5,023 bases of DNA from Deltaproteobacteria bacterium (GCA_016932235.1 JAFGDF010000214.1:1-5023), one strand, 5' to 3'; shown: positions 1-5,023, counted from the stretch's first letter. The notes: generated by a model not told the origin, from the letters alone. A program made the numbers and translations.

Positions 1-1854
1 CGCATCGGCCAGGAGATCAATCCCTAATTCCCCTGTTACGGTGTCATACTCTCCGTTAAGTACAAACGGGTCTGAGGAGAGCTCGGATGAAAATCCGTTA
101 AAAACACTTTTCAGGCCTGTGGCGCTGATGTAGTCCAGTAGACCCTTCAGATTCGGGAAGGCCCCGAAGTAGGATTTCATGTCCGAACGGATGTCATTCA
201 TCACAGGGACATAGGGCAGTCCCAGGAGGGCCTGAAAATTCGGGAGATATTCATTGATCTGGAAATCCGGGTTGAAAAGGGACCAGATCTCCGGGAGATA
301 GAGGGAGAAGTCCCAATCAGGGGTCAGGGTTACTCCCTGCTCCTGTTCAAGAAGATTCCGGAGTTTCAGTATGTGATCCACATCACTGATGTCAAAATTC
401 TCGACCTGGATACCCGGCAGGTTTCCGATCTCGGACCGGTACGCATTGATGTCGAAGTTGAAGACATCAAGGAGGGTGAAATATTCCAGCGCCGGAGTGT
501 GGAGGTCAAAGAATTGCCCCGGATCTGTTCCGCTTTCATCCGCTATGATCTGATTAATCGAGGCATCTATGACCGGCAGAGAATCATTCAATTGGGCAAA
601 AGCAGCCGACTCTTCTCCGAGCTGCCTGAGACCCCTGGTCAGATCCAGGAGCGAATCTTTTAATGAACTGATGTCAACCTTTGTGGTAACTATCGGGGAG
701 ATACCGCTGAAAAGATCCTCCCCGGTAACATCGATGTGAACAGGAAGAAAAACCAGGTCGGATGATTCGGGTTCCGAACTGATCGTCATGATAAATTCTG
801 CGGTCAAGGAACCGATTGATACCAGGTGAACCAGGTCAGAGATATTTTCAGGTCCTATCCCCTCGATCTCTTCCAGGGATATCCGGCTGTCGCCGGTTAT
901 GGATTCATCGAGAGCGATACTGATCGTTGCCCTGAGATCCATGGCGCCATCCACTATTACCGGAAGATTCCCATAGGCGGTCATGGTAGCGCTGCTGTGT
1001 ATATCCTCAGATTTAATGACAAGATCAGCACTCAGTTCATCGATCTCAAGGAAGAAATTATTGAGATCATCGCCGGAAAGACCAAAGGAAAAATCGACTA
1101 TAAAATCAGCTACATAACCTGCTTCTACATCTTCTGCAAATTCAAAACCGAGTTCCCGTGGATCAAGACAAACCTCACCTGTACGAGTCGCTTTCAAATC
1201 CACATCAAAGCGGATTTCGTCGGAAATGCCGTTATATCCGCCACTTAGCGTGTTGATAGTAATGCTCAGGTCTGCGGTATTCGGAATTTTATAAAGGGCA
1301 AGCAAAAGCCCATCCGTGGTGGGTGGGTCTGTGGCATCCGTGAAGTAGTCATAAACCGGTCTTGAAAGCCTGCTGTCCAGGATCTCATAAGGACTTAAAA
1401 GTCTTCCCAGAGTCGCATTTTTTGTGAGGGGCAGGAGTTCGCCAAAGGCATCCAGATCAACAAGCAGATTCCCCAGGGCTGCCAACTGGCCCAGCCCCTG
1501 GACAATGGCAGTCTCACCTTCTTCGGTAATGGATTGAGATGTTAAGGAAGGCGGAAGAGGATCTTGAGCAGTCTGATCTGCAAATGGGTCCTCTTCTGAT
1601 AGACCGGCAAAGATATCTGTAAGGTTCTGTGAGGGATCATAGATTGTGGATTGTTGTTCAAGCGTGTTTTGTAAACCGGTTTGATCCGGCTTGAGACTCT
1701 CCTCAATGGGAGGCTTATCCAGGCCCGTATCCAGAAAATCAGGCTCATCAGAGACTGCCGCAACACCGATACCCAGTATCGGGTCGCCTGAAAGCAGTAC
1801 CCTCGGCTCAAGATTTTCAAGTTCAAAAGGATTTGGGGATTGGGATCTCTTCAC
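1..1854 (-). CDS. LEPR-XLL domain protein, N-terminal 618 residues of a probably giant surface/exported protein (partial, runs off left edge)
   Basis: A minus-strand frame is open without a stop from the GTG at 1854-1852 to base 1, giving 618 codons and no terminus in the window. An in-frame TAA sits directly upstream of the GTG, so no earlier start exists. Residues 15-24 read LEPRVLLSGD, preceded by NPFELEN: the signature of the LEPR-XLL family, found near the N-terminus of very long, often repetitive bacterial proteins thought to be exported or surface-located. No hydrophobic signal peptide is visible, as is usual for that family. Residues about 25-110 are an acidic, proline-containing linker. 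The rest is rich in Asp, Glu, Ser, Leu and Ile, with alternating hydrophobic stretches suggesting beta structure and one cysteine (C229). I see no enzymatic motif. An adhesin or matrix role is inferred from family and from the upstream riboswitch. The start lacks a good Shine-Dalgarno sequence. The frame and signature are clear; the function is not. Confidence 0.88.
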   Translation of the reverse strand, partial: MKRSQSPNPFELENLEPRVLLSGDPILGIGVAAVSDEPDFLDTGLDKPPIEESLKPDQTGLQNTLEQQSTIYDPSQNLTDIFAGLSEEDPFADQTAQDPLPPSLTSQSITEEGETAIVQGLGQLAALGNLLVDLDAFGELLPLTKNATLGRLLSPYEILDSRLSRPVYDYFTDATDPPTTDGLLLALYKIPNTADLSITINTLSGGYNGISDEIRFDVDLKATRTGEVCLDPRELGFEFAEDVEAGYVADFIVDFSFGLSGDDLNNFFLEIDELSADLVIKSEDIHSSATMTAYGNLPVIVDGAMDLRATISIALDESITGDSRISLEEIEGIGPENISDLVHLVSIGSLTAEFIMTISSEPESSDLVFLPVHIDVTGEDLFSGISPIVTTKVDISSLKDSLLDLTRGLRQLGEESAAFAQLNDSLPVIDASINQIIADESGTDPGQFFDLHTPALEYFTLLDVFNFDINAYRSEIGNLPGIQVENFDISDVDHILKLRNLLEQEQGVTLTPDWDFSLYLPEIWSLFNPDFQINEYLPNFQALLGLPYVPVMNDIRSDMKSYFGAFPNLKGLLDYISATGLKSVFNGFSSELSSDPFVLNGEYDTVTGELGIDLLADA

Positions 1855-1894
1855 TTAATGCACGCCATCTTTCAATCCATAATAAATGCTAAAT

Positions 1895-1983
1895 GCGGCA
1901 GCCCGGCTTTCTTTCCCCTGGAATTCAGAGGCCTTAGTTCCGCAGCTTTGCTTCACTACCTTTCGGTGGATTTGCCTTTCCGC
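1895..1983 (-). promoter_or_regulatory. GEMM-I class cyclic-dinucleotide riboswitch (c-di-GMP-I type, or cGAMP variant)
   Basis: Read on the minus strand, this 89-nt segment follows the GEMM-I aptamer order. The 5' strand has GGCAAAUCC (1976-1968). Next is a P2 stem ACC/GGU capped by a GAAA tetraloop (1964-1961), then the joining strand GAAGCAAAGC (1954-1945) and CGGAACUAAGG leading into P3. P3 has arms CCUCUG (1931-1926) and CAGGGG (1920-1915) around AAUUC. The 3' end is GAAAGCCGGGCUGCCGC, whose UGCC can pair with the 5' GGCA to close P1. The GAAA loop, GCAAAG, CUAAGG and AGCCGGG..GCC blocks are family hallmarks. Differences from the usual sequence are AAGCAAAG for ACGCAAAG, GAAAGCC for GAUAGCC, and a C/A mismatch in P2. 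The aptamer ends 40 nt before the GTG start of the LEPR-XLL gene with no terminator between, so translational control is more likely. I cannot tell c-di-GMP from 3',3'-cGAMP by eye. Confidence 0.82.
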
Positions 1984-2116
1984 AATAAATAATCGTGCTG
2001 TACAAATAGGCTAAAGGTTTGTTTAGTGAATTTCCCTTTATATGCTTTACTCTAAATATGCTGTGATGTTAATAAAAATATTTCGTTGAGTTAGGTATGA
2101 TCATTTATTTATATAT

Positions 2117-2145
2117 ACTATAAAATCCATAAAATATGGATACAA
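2117..2145 (-). promoter_or_regulatory. Candidate proximal promoter of the LEPR-XLL transcript with a palindrome in the spacer
   Basis: On the minus strand, TTGTAT (2145-2140) is followed after exactly 17 bases by TATAGT (2122-2117). The -35 matches the sigma-70 consensus in 3 of 6 positions and the -10 in 5 of 6. The spacer carries the perfect inverted repeat ATCCATA-TTT-TATGGAT (2141-2125 on the minus strand), placed where a repressor would block RNA polymerase. A start near 2110 would give a leader that includes the riboswitch. The region is very AT-rich, so chance matches are likely. Confidence 0.35.
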
Positions 2146-2213
2146 TTCTATCTCTCTAATCTCTTCCCTATACCGTTTAAAAACTGATTAAAATCAACAG
2201 GTTCATAATTCAT

Positions 2214-2275
2214 GCGAAAGCCGGAGTCTATGTTTTACGGTACTTCTGGATTCCAGATCAAGCTCGGAATGACGG
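2214..2275. repeat. Decayed REP/MITE-like intergenic palindromic repeat
   Basis: The segment begins GCGAAAGCCGGAGTCTA and ends with CTGGATTCCAG followed by CTCGGAATGACGG. This resembles the dispersed bacterial repeat whose usual form is GCGAAAGCGGGAATCCA facing TGGATTCC, ending in GGAATGACG. Arms GGAGTCTA (2223-2230) and TGGATTCC (2247-2254) are inverted copies at 6 of 8 positions, and ATTCC (2250-2254) faces GGAAT (2266-2270). It is richer in G+C than its AT-rich surroundings. Arm mismatches suggest an old copy. It codes for nothing I accept and would lie in the leader of any transcript starting at the distal promoter. Confidence 0.5.
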
Positions 2276-2346
2276 AAAAAGGAATTTTGCAAAGGTCTCT
2301 TTTCATGAAACCAATGAAAATTGCGTTATTATTACTAAAGTATAAT

Positions 2347-2375
2347 ATTCTCCCTTTCTTTTTTTATAATGTCAA
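2347..2375 (-). promoter_or_regulatory. Candidate distal sigma-70 promoter next to CRP-like boxes
   Basis: On the minus strand a perfect -35 hexamer TTGACA (2375-2370) is followed after 17 bases by GAGAAT (2352-2347), which matches the -10 consensus in 4 of 6 positions, including the second A and final T. A weak -10 beside a strong activator site is typical of activator-dependent promoters. The predicted start near 2340 would give a leader of about 486 nt before the LEPR-XLL start, including the repeat and the riboswitch. No other minus-strand gene lies between, so that gene is the natural target. Confidence 0.4.
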
Positions 2376-2412
2376 TGATATTGATCACATTGCCTATGTG
2401 ATATTCATCACA
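2374..2412 (-). promoter_or_regulatory. Two tandem CRP-like binding sites
   Basis: On the minus strand, TGTGATGAATATCACA (2412-2397) fits the CRP core TGTGA-N6-TCACA at all ten core positions. Exactly 23 bases downstream, TGTGATCAATATCATT (2389-2374) matches the first box at 13 of 16 positions and keeps the TGTGA half fully and the second half at 3 of 5. Centres fall at 2404.5 and 2381.5, about -64.5 and -41.5 from a start near 2340. The second overlaps the -35 element, as in class II CRP promoters. The CRP-family protein encoded at 4128-4796 has the matching RETVxR recognition helix. Confidence 0.55.
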
Positions 2413-2502
2413 AAATTTTCTGGATTTATTGAATAACCTATTGTTTTTATTATTTATTTTTAACAAAAAGCCTAATAAAATAAATATTGATAACCAAATA
2501 TC

Positions 2503-3354
2503 TTATATCAATTTCTCAATCAGATCTTTTAGTTTTTTCAACTCAGCGATAAGGATCTCCCGTTCTTTGTTTTTTAGTGTGCCAAAATCAAGTTGATCGA
2601 GGATCTTATACATGCTGGCAGACTGACCTATGGCCCTTGTGGCTCTAGAATCAGGTGATCTATTGATCCTTTTTTTTCTGGTGATTTTTCTGACCTGATC
2701 GCTTTTCAGATTGCCTTCCTTGGACTTTTTGAAAAGGGCTTTCATGTCCTCTTCTTGTTTTTGTTTTGCAATCTCCACCAGCAATCTTCTCGGATAAATG
2801 TCGGCGCGCCGACATTCCTCTTTTATTTCTTCTGGCAACCGATTTAGACTGACTGCTTCAGAAACTGTTGTCCTGGCCTTCCCAATGACAAAGGCCAGTT
2901 CCGCCTGGGTGTAATTATATTCATCGATCATCCGGGCAATCGCCTCTGCCTCTTCTATCGGATACAAATCTTCCCTCTGGAGATTCTCGATTAAGGATAT
3001 CTCGATGGGGTTTCCTTTGGTGAGAATGGCCGGAATCTTATCCAGCCGTGCTTCTCTGGCTGCACGTAACCGCCGTTCTCCGGCCACTAAACAGAAGTTG
3101 CCCTCTTCATCCTTGCGAATCACAATGGGTTGAATAACACCTTTTTGTTTGATTGATTCCGTGAGATCAGACAGTGCCTCAACATCAAAATATCGCCTGG
3201 GTTGATGTGGATTGGGTTTAATCAGGGCTATATCCGCATTGACAAACTCACCCTCCCCATGATTAACCGGTGCTGCTGGATGTCCAACCATTCTTTCATG
3301 GGTGCTGGCTAATTTTGTCTGTTTGTTGGCCAGTTTATCTCTCACTGAGACCAT
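2503..3354 (-). CDS. parB: ParB/RepB/Spo0J-family partition protein
   Basis: This 283-residue protein has the usual length and order of ParB, the centromere-binding CTP-dependent clamp that works with ParA in DNA segregation. Residues 1-38 are a polar tail where ParB proteins usually contact ParA. The ParB N-terminal domain begins at about 41, with PNPHQPRRYFD (47-57), the CTP-binding motif GERRLRA (92-98) and ENLQRED (123-129). A central helix-turn-helix covers about 148-174 (GKARTTVSEAVSLNRLP). A Lys/Arg-rich stretch lies at 209-229 and a helical, Leu/Ile-spaced C-terminus at 248-283 fits the dimerisation domain. The helix-turn-helix differs from the common chromosomal form (GKSRSxIAN..RLL.LP) and is closer to what I recall from secondary or plasmid-type ParBs. 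The ATG at 3354 has GAGG ten bases upstream and overlaps the parA end by 13 bases, suggesting coupled translation. The family is certain; its replicon is not. Confidence 0.95.
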   Translation of the reverse strand: MVSVRDKLANKQTKLASTHERMVGHPAAPVNHGEGEFVNADIALIKPNPHQPRRYFDVEALSDLTESIKQKGVIQPIVIRKDEEGNFCLVAGERRLRAAREARLDKIPAILTKGNPIEISLIENLQREDLYPIEEAEAIARMIDEYNYTQAELAFVIGKARTTVSEAVSLNRLPEEIKEECRRADIYPRRLLVEIAKQKQEEDMKALFKKSKEGNLKSDQVRKITRKKRINRSPDSRATRAIGQSASMYKILDQLDFGTLKNKEREILIAELKKLKDLIEKLI

Positions 3355-4106
3355 AGGCTTAATACCTCTTCAGTAAAATTCTCATAGTCCTCAGCACCGT
3401 GACTATTCTTTTTAAAGGTAAAGATCGATTCCATGGCCATGTGTGCCTGATTCAGTGCCTCATTTTGCCGTATTTTGTTTTTAAATAATAGGTATTTATA
3501 AGGTTCAAGCTGTGCCATGACCCAATCATTACTCACGCTTTTACGTCCGTCATATTTTGTTAGAAGTATTCTAACAAACTTCTCTTTGTCCAAGACTTCA
3601 GATTGTTTGACATTATCAATGGTTTCCATCAGATCAGAAAATCCCTCAAGTGAATAACGGCCCATCTCACAGGGAACGATAATAAAATGGCAGGCAAAAA
3701 GGGCATTGATCGTCAACGGACCTAGAGTGGGACGGCAATCTATAATAATATAGTCATAATCCAGATCTCGGATCGCCCTGTGCAGGATTGTTTCACGGTA
3801 CATTTCGGGAATTAGTTGCTGTTCAGCCCTGTCCAGTCGGATATGGGAAGGTACGATATGAAGGTTTCTCGTTTCCGTAGACAGGATTGCTTTACTGATA
3901 TCCTGTTTATCAACCAGGACATGGTGAATAGCCTGTTGGTAAGATCCGGGTTCAATTCCCAGACCGATGGTAGCATGGGCCTGCGGATCAAGATCGATGA
4001 GAAGGACCTTTTTCCCCTTCAGAGCCAGACCACAAGAGACATTAATGGCCGTTGTGGTCTTCCCGACCCCGCCCTTCTGATTGGCAACCGCGATTATTTT
4101 ATTCAT
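3342..4106 (-). CDS. parA: ParA/Soj-family partition ATPase
   Basis: This 254-residue protein is close to the length of chromosomal ParA/Soj ATPases, which bind DNA nonspecifically as ATP dimers and are released by ParB, moving ParB-bound DNA. The deviant Walker A box KGGVGKTT is at residues 11-18, with the signature lysine K11 and catalytic-site K16. LLIDLDPQ follows at 35-42 (Walker A'), and the Walker B strand is YIIIDCRPTLGPLT at 119-132, with D123. R125 stands where many relatives have proline (DCPPSLG). There is no N-terminal helix-turn-helix extension, so this is the short type rather than the P1/F ParA type. The ATG at 4106 directly precedes NKIIAVANQKGG, the usual start of the family; the Shine-Dalgarno is weak (GAG six bases upstream). 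It begins 21 bases after the CRP-like gene and overlaps parB by 13 bases, so the three are probably co-transcribed. Confidence 0.96.
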   Translation of the reverse strand: MNKIIAVANQKGGVGKTTTAINVSCGLALKGKKVLLIDLDPQAHATIGLGIEPGSYQQAIHHVLVDKQDISKAILSTETRNLHIVPSHIRLDRAEQQLIPEMYRETILHRAIRDLDYDYIIIDCRPTLGPLTINALFACHFIIVPCEMGRYSLEGFSDLMETIDNVKQSEVLDKEKFVRILLTKYDGRKSVSNDWVMAQLEPYKYLLFKNKIRQNEALNQAHMAMESIFTFKKNSHGAEDYENFTEEVLSLWSQ

Positions 4107-4127
4107 GAATGACTCGTTTTTTTATAT

Positions 4128-4796
4128 TCATTCGTCCAATTCGATATCCTCATGGATAATAATTTCCTCTTTTGTCAGGGAGATAATGCCGTTTTTCGAA
4201 AGTTCCCCAAGGATCCTTGACACGGTTTCACGGGATGTCCCGGACATGTCGGCAATATCTTTTTCAGCCGGCCTTGAAATCACGTACTGGCCCTCCTCTG
4301 TCCTGTTATTTTCTTTCTTCGAGAGCTTTATAAGCGTCTGGGCCACCCTGCCCCGCACATCCAGATGGGCTAAACTGTTTATCTGTTCGTCTGCTTCTCT
4401 TAACCTTTTGCTCATCTCTGAGAGTAATTTCATGGCAAGTTTTGGGTGCTGCCTTATCTGGTCAATAAGGATATCCCGAGTAATGACCATAAACCGGCTC
4501 GGTTTTATCGTAACAATGGTAGCAGACCTGGGCATGTGGTCCAGGACCGACATCTCGCCGAAATAGTCTCCTGCCTGAAGAGTATTCAGGATAAGTTCTT
4601 TCCCTTCCTGACTTGTGAGGACCACCTTGACCTCCCCTTCCAGGACCAGGTAGAGCACATGACCCACATCACCCTTGTAAACGACAATACTCCCGCCGGG
4701 ATATTCACGGATTTCCAGGGAATTTTCGAGACGCTCCACCTCCTTTGGGGACAATTCGGAAAATAGAGGTATCTTTTTTATAAATTCGGCTCCCAT
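4128..4796 (-). CDS. CRP/FNR-family transcriptional regulator with cyclic-nucleotide-binding domain
   Basis: The start at 4796 gives 222 residues and has AGGA eight bases upstream; an ATG nine bases earlier (4805) has no spaced Shine-Dalgarno. Residue numbers are from 4796. Residues about 5-120 form a cyclic-nucleotide-binding beta roll with phosphate-binding cassette GEMSVLDHMPRSAT (80-93), in which G80, E81, R90 and S91 match the ligand contacts of E. coli CRP. A long C-helix follows, then a winged helix-turn-helix with recognition helix SRETVSRIL (188-196); R189, E190 and R194 match the CRP residues that read TGTGA. No FNR-type cysteine cluster is present. Where E. coli CRP has T127 and S128 contacting adenine, this protein has A135 and D136, so cAMP specificity is uncertain. 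It heads the cluster with parA and parB. No CRP box is visible before its own start, but a strong one lies at 2397-2412, before the LEPR-XLL gene. Confidence 0.92.
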   Translation of the reverse strand: MGAEFIKKIPLFSELSPKEVERLENSLEIREYPGGSIVVYKGDVGHVLYLVLEGEVKVVLTSQEGKELILNTLQAGDYFGEMSVLDHMPRSATIVTIKPSRFMVITRDILIDQIRQHPKLAMKLLSEMSKRLREADEQINSLAHLDVRGRVAQTLIKLSKKENNRTEEGQYVISRPAEKDIADMSGTSRETVSRILGELSKNGIISLTKEEIIIHEDIELDE

Positions 4797-4841
4797 GATA
4801 TTCATCCTGTCATCGTTTTCCTAACAGCCATAAACCCGCCC

Positions 4842-4947
4842 CCTCCCCTTTATCCCCTCCCGCAAGGGGAGGGGAGTGGCGACACTCGGGCTAACTGTAG
4901 TAACGGCCCTTTATCCCTTCCCGCGAGGGGAGGGGATAAAGGGGAGG
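4842..4947. repeat. C/G-rich inverted repeat with two nested hairpins
   Basis: Outer arms 4842-4861 and 4928-4947 are perfect 20-base inverted copies (CCTCCCCTTTATCCCCTCCC on the plus strand at left). Two local hairpins lie within: TCCCCTCCC/GGGAGGGGA at 4853-4875 around GCAAG, and a 16-bp stem at 4907-4943 with one T-G wobble around GCGAG. The left halves 4846-4875 and 4907-4936 are direct copies at 28 of 30 positions, so the unit looks duplicated. It lies between the possible upstream gene end and the CRP-like gene. No U-run directly follows either stem on the minus strand, so it is not a standard intrinsic terminator. Confidence 0.75.
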
Positions 4948-4952
4948 TATTT

Positions 4953-5023
4953 TTAAAACTCCGATCCCGGCCCCGTAAAAGATAGGGCCTCCTCGAGCCA
5001 GGTATCCATCTGGAGGACATTCC
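4953..5023 (-). CDS. Possible C-terminal end of an unidentified gene (partial, runs off right edge)
   Basis: A minus-strand frame entering from the right edge (first full codon at 5021) ends in TAA at 4955-4953, giving 22 residues: NVLQMDTWLEEALSFTGPGS then EF. Its composition is protein-like and the stop falls five bases before the inverted repeat, a common place for such repeats. Another minus-strand frame reads further, but through the repeat, and looks less plausible. Too little is present to name a family. If real, it is codirectional with the CRP-like gene and could belong to the same transcript. Confidence 0.35.
   Translation of the reverse strand, partial: NVLQMDTWLEEALSFTGPGSEF

Noticed and set aside
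373..1248. Plus-strand open frames at 373-663 and 826-1248
   Set aside because: They lie wholly inside the 618-codon minus-strand LEPR-XLL frame, show no recognisable domain, and look like shadows of its codon use.
1542..1826. Minus-strand open frame of 94 codons
   Set aside because: It is a different frame of the same strand inside the LEPR-XLL gene. The overlapping frame carries the LEPR signature at the expected distance from a start, so this one is a shadow.
2062..2077. Another TGTGA half-site
   Set aside because: The second half (TAAAA) matches only 2 of 5 positions and no promoter is suitably placed.
1984..2116. Further sigma-70 or sigma-54 promoter closer to the riboswitch
   Set aside because: Candidates such as TTCACT-N16-TATTTG match poorly, and AT-rich sequence yields many by chance; no GG/GC sigma-54 pair was seen.
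2212..2436. Plus-strand 74-codon frame
   Set aside because: It begins inside the REP-like repeat and runs through the predicted promoter and CRP boxes; its low-complexity hydrophobic end reflects AT-rich DNA and there is no convincing ribosome binding site.
2486..2512. Hairpin ATTGATA/TATCAAT at the parB stop codon as an intrinsic terminator
   Set aside because: The seven-pair stem is almost all A-T with a 13-base loop and has no continuous U-run on the minus strand; too weak to call.
3789..3802. parS-like half-site TGTTTCACG
   Set aside because: Only the left half of the canonical parS matches; the bases encode YRETI of ParA, so coding explains them. A similar GTTTCACG at 4225-4232 encodes part of the RETVSR helix of the CRP-like protein.
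3816..4766. Plus-strand frames at 3816-4112, 4081-4566 and 4446-4766
   Set aside because: All are antisense to clear parA and CRP-like genes and have no family resemblance.

Overview
The window looks like a bacterial chromosome (or large replicon) segment, most likely from a Desulfobacterota / deltaproteobacterium-like organism. This is a family-level impression, not a database result. It rests on a LEPR-XLL surface-type protein, a GEMM riboswitch, a CRP-like regulator with an E. coli-like recognition helix, and intergenic palindromic repeats. Every gene I accept is on the minus strand, so transcription runs from right to left.

Right to left: positions 4953-5023 may hold the last 22 codons of an unidentified gene. 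Positions 4842-4947 hold a C/G-rich inverted repeat with two nested hairpins. Then comes a compact cluster: a CRP/FNR-family regulator (4128-4796), parA (21 bases after it) and parB (overlapping parA by 13 bases). Spacing and overlap suggest one operon.

Positions 1855-2502 form a 648-base AT-rich non-coding stretch dense in regulatory signals. From the distal end it contains two tandem CRP-like boxes against a TTGACA -35 element, a decayed REP/MITE-like repeat, a second candidate promoter with a palindrome in its spacer, and an 89-nt GEMM-I class (c-di-GMP or cGAMP) riboswitch ending 40 nt before a GTG start.

Positions 1-1854 are a single open minus-strand frame of 618 codons. It starts at that GTG and runs off the left edge. 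It encodes the N-terminal part of a probably very large LEPR-XLL protein, with the LEPRVLLSGD signature at residues 15-24.

The most interesting reading is that a large surface or exported protein is controlled by two nucleotide second messengers: initiation by a CRP-family protein, possibly the one encoded 2 kb upstream, and the leader RNA by a cyclic-dinucleotide riboswitch. The riboswitch and protein signature are read directly from the sequence; the regulatory wiring is inference.
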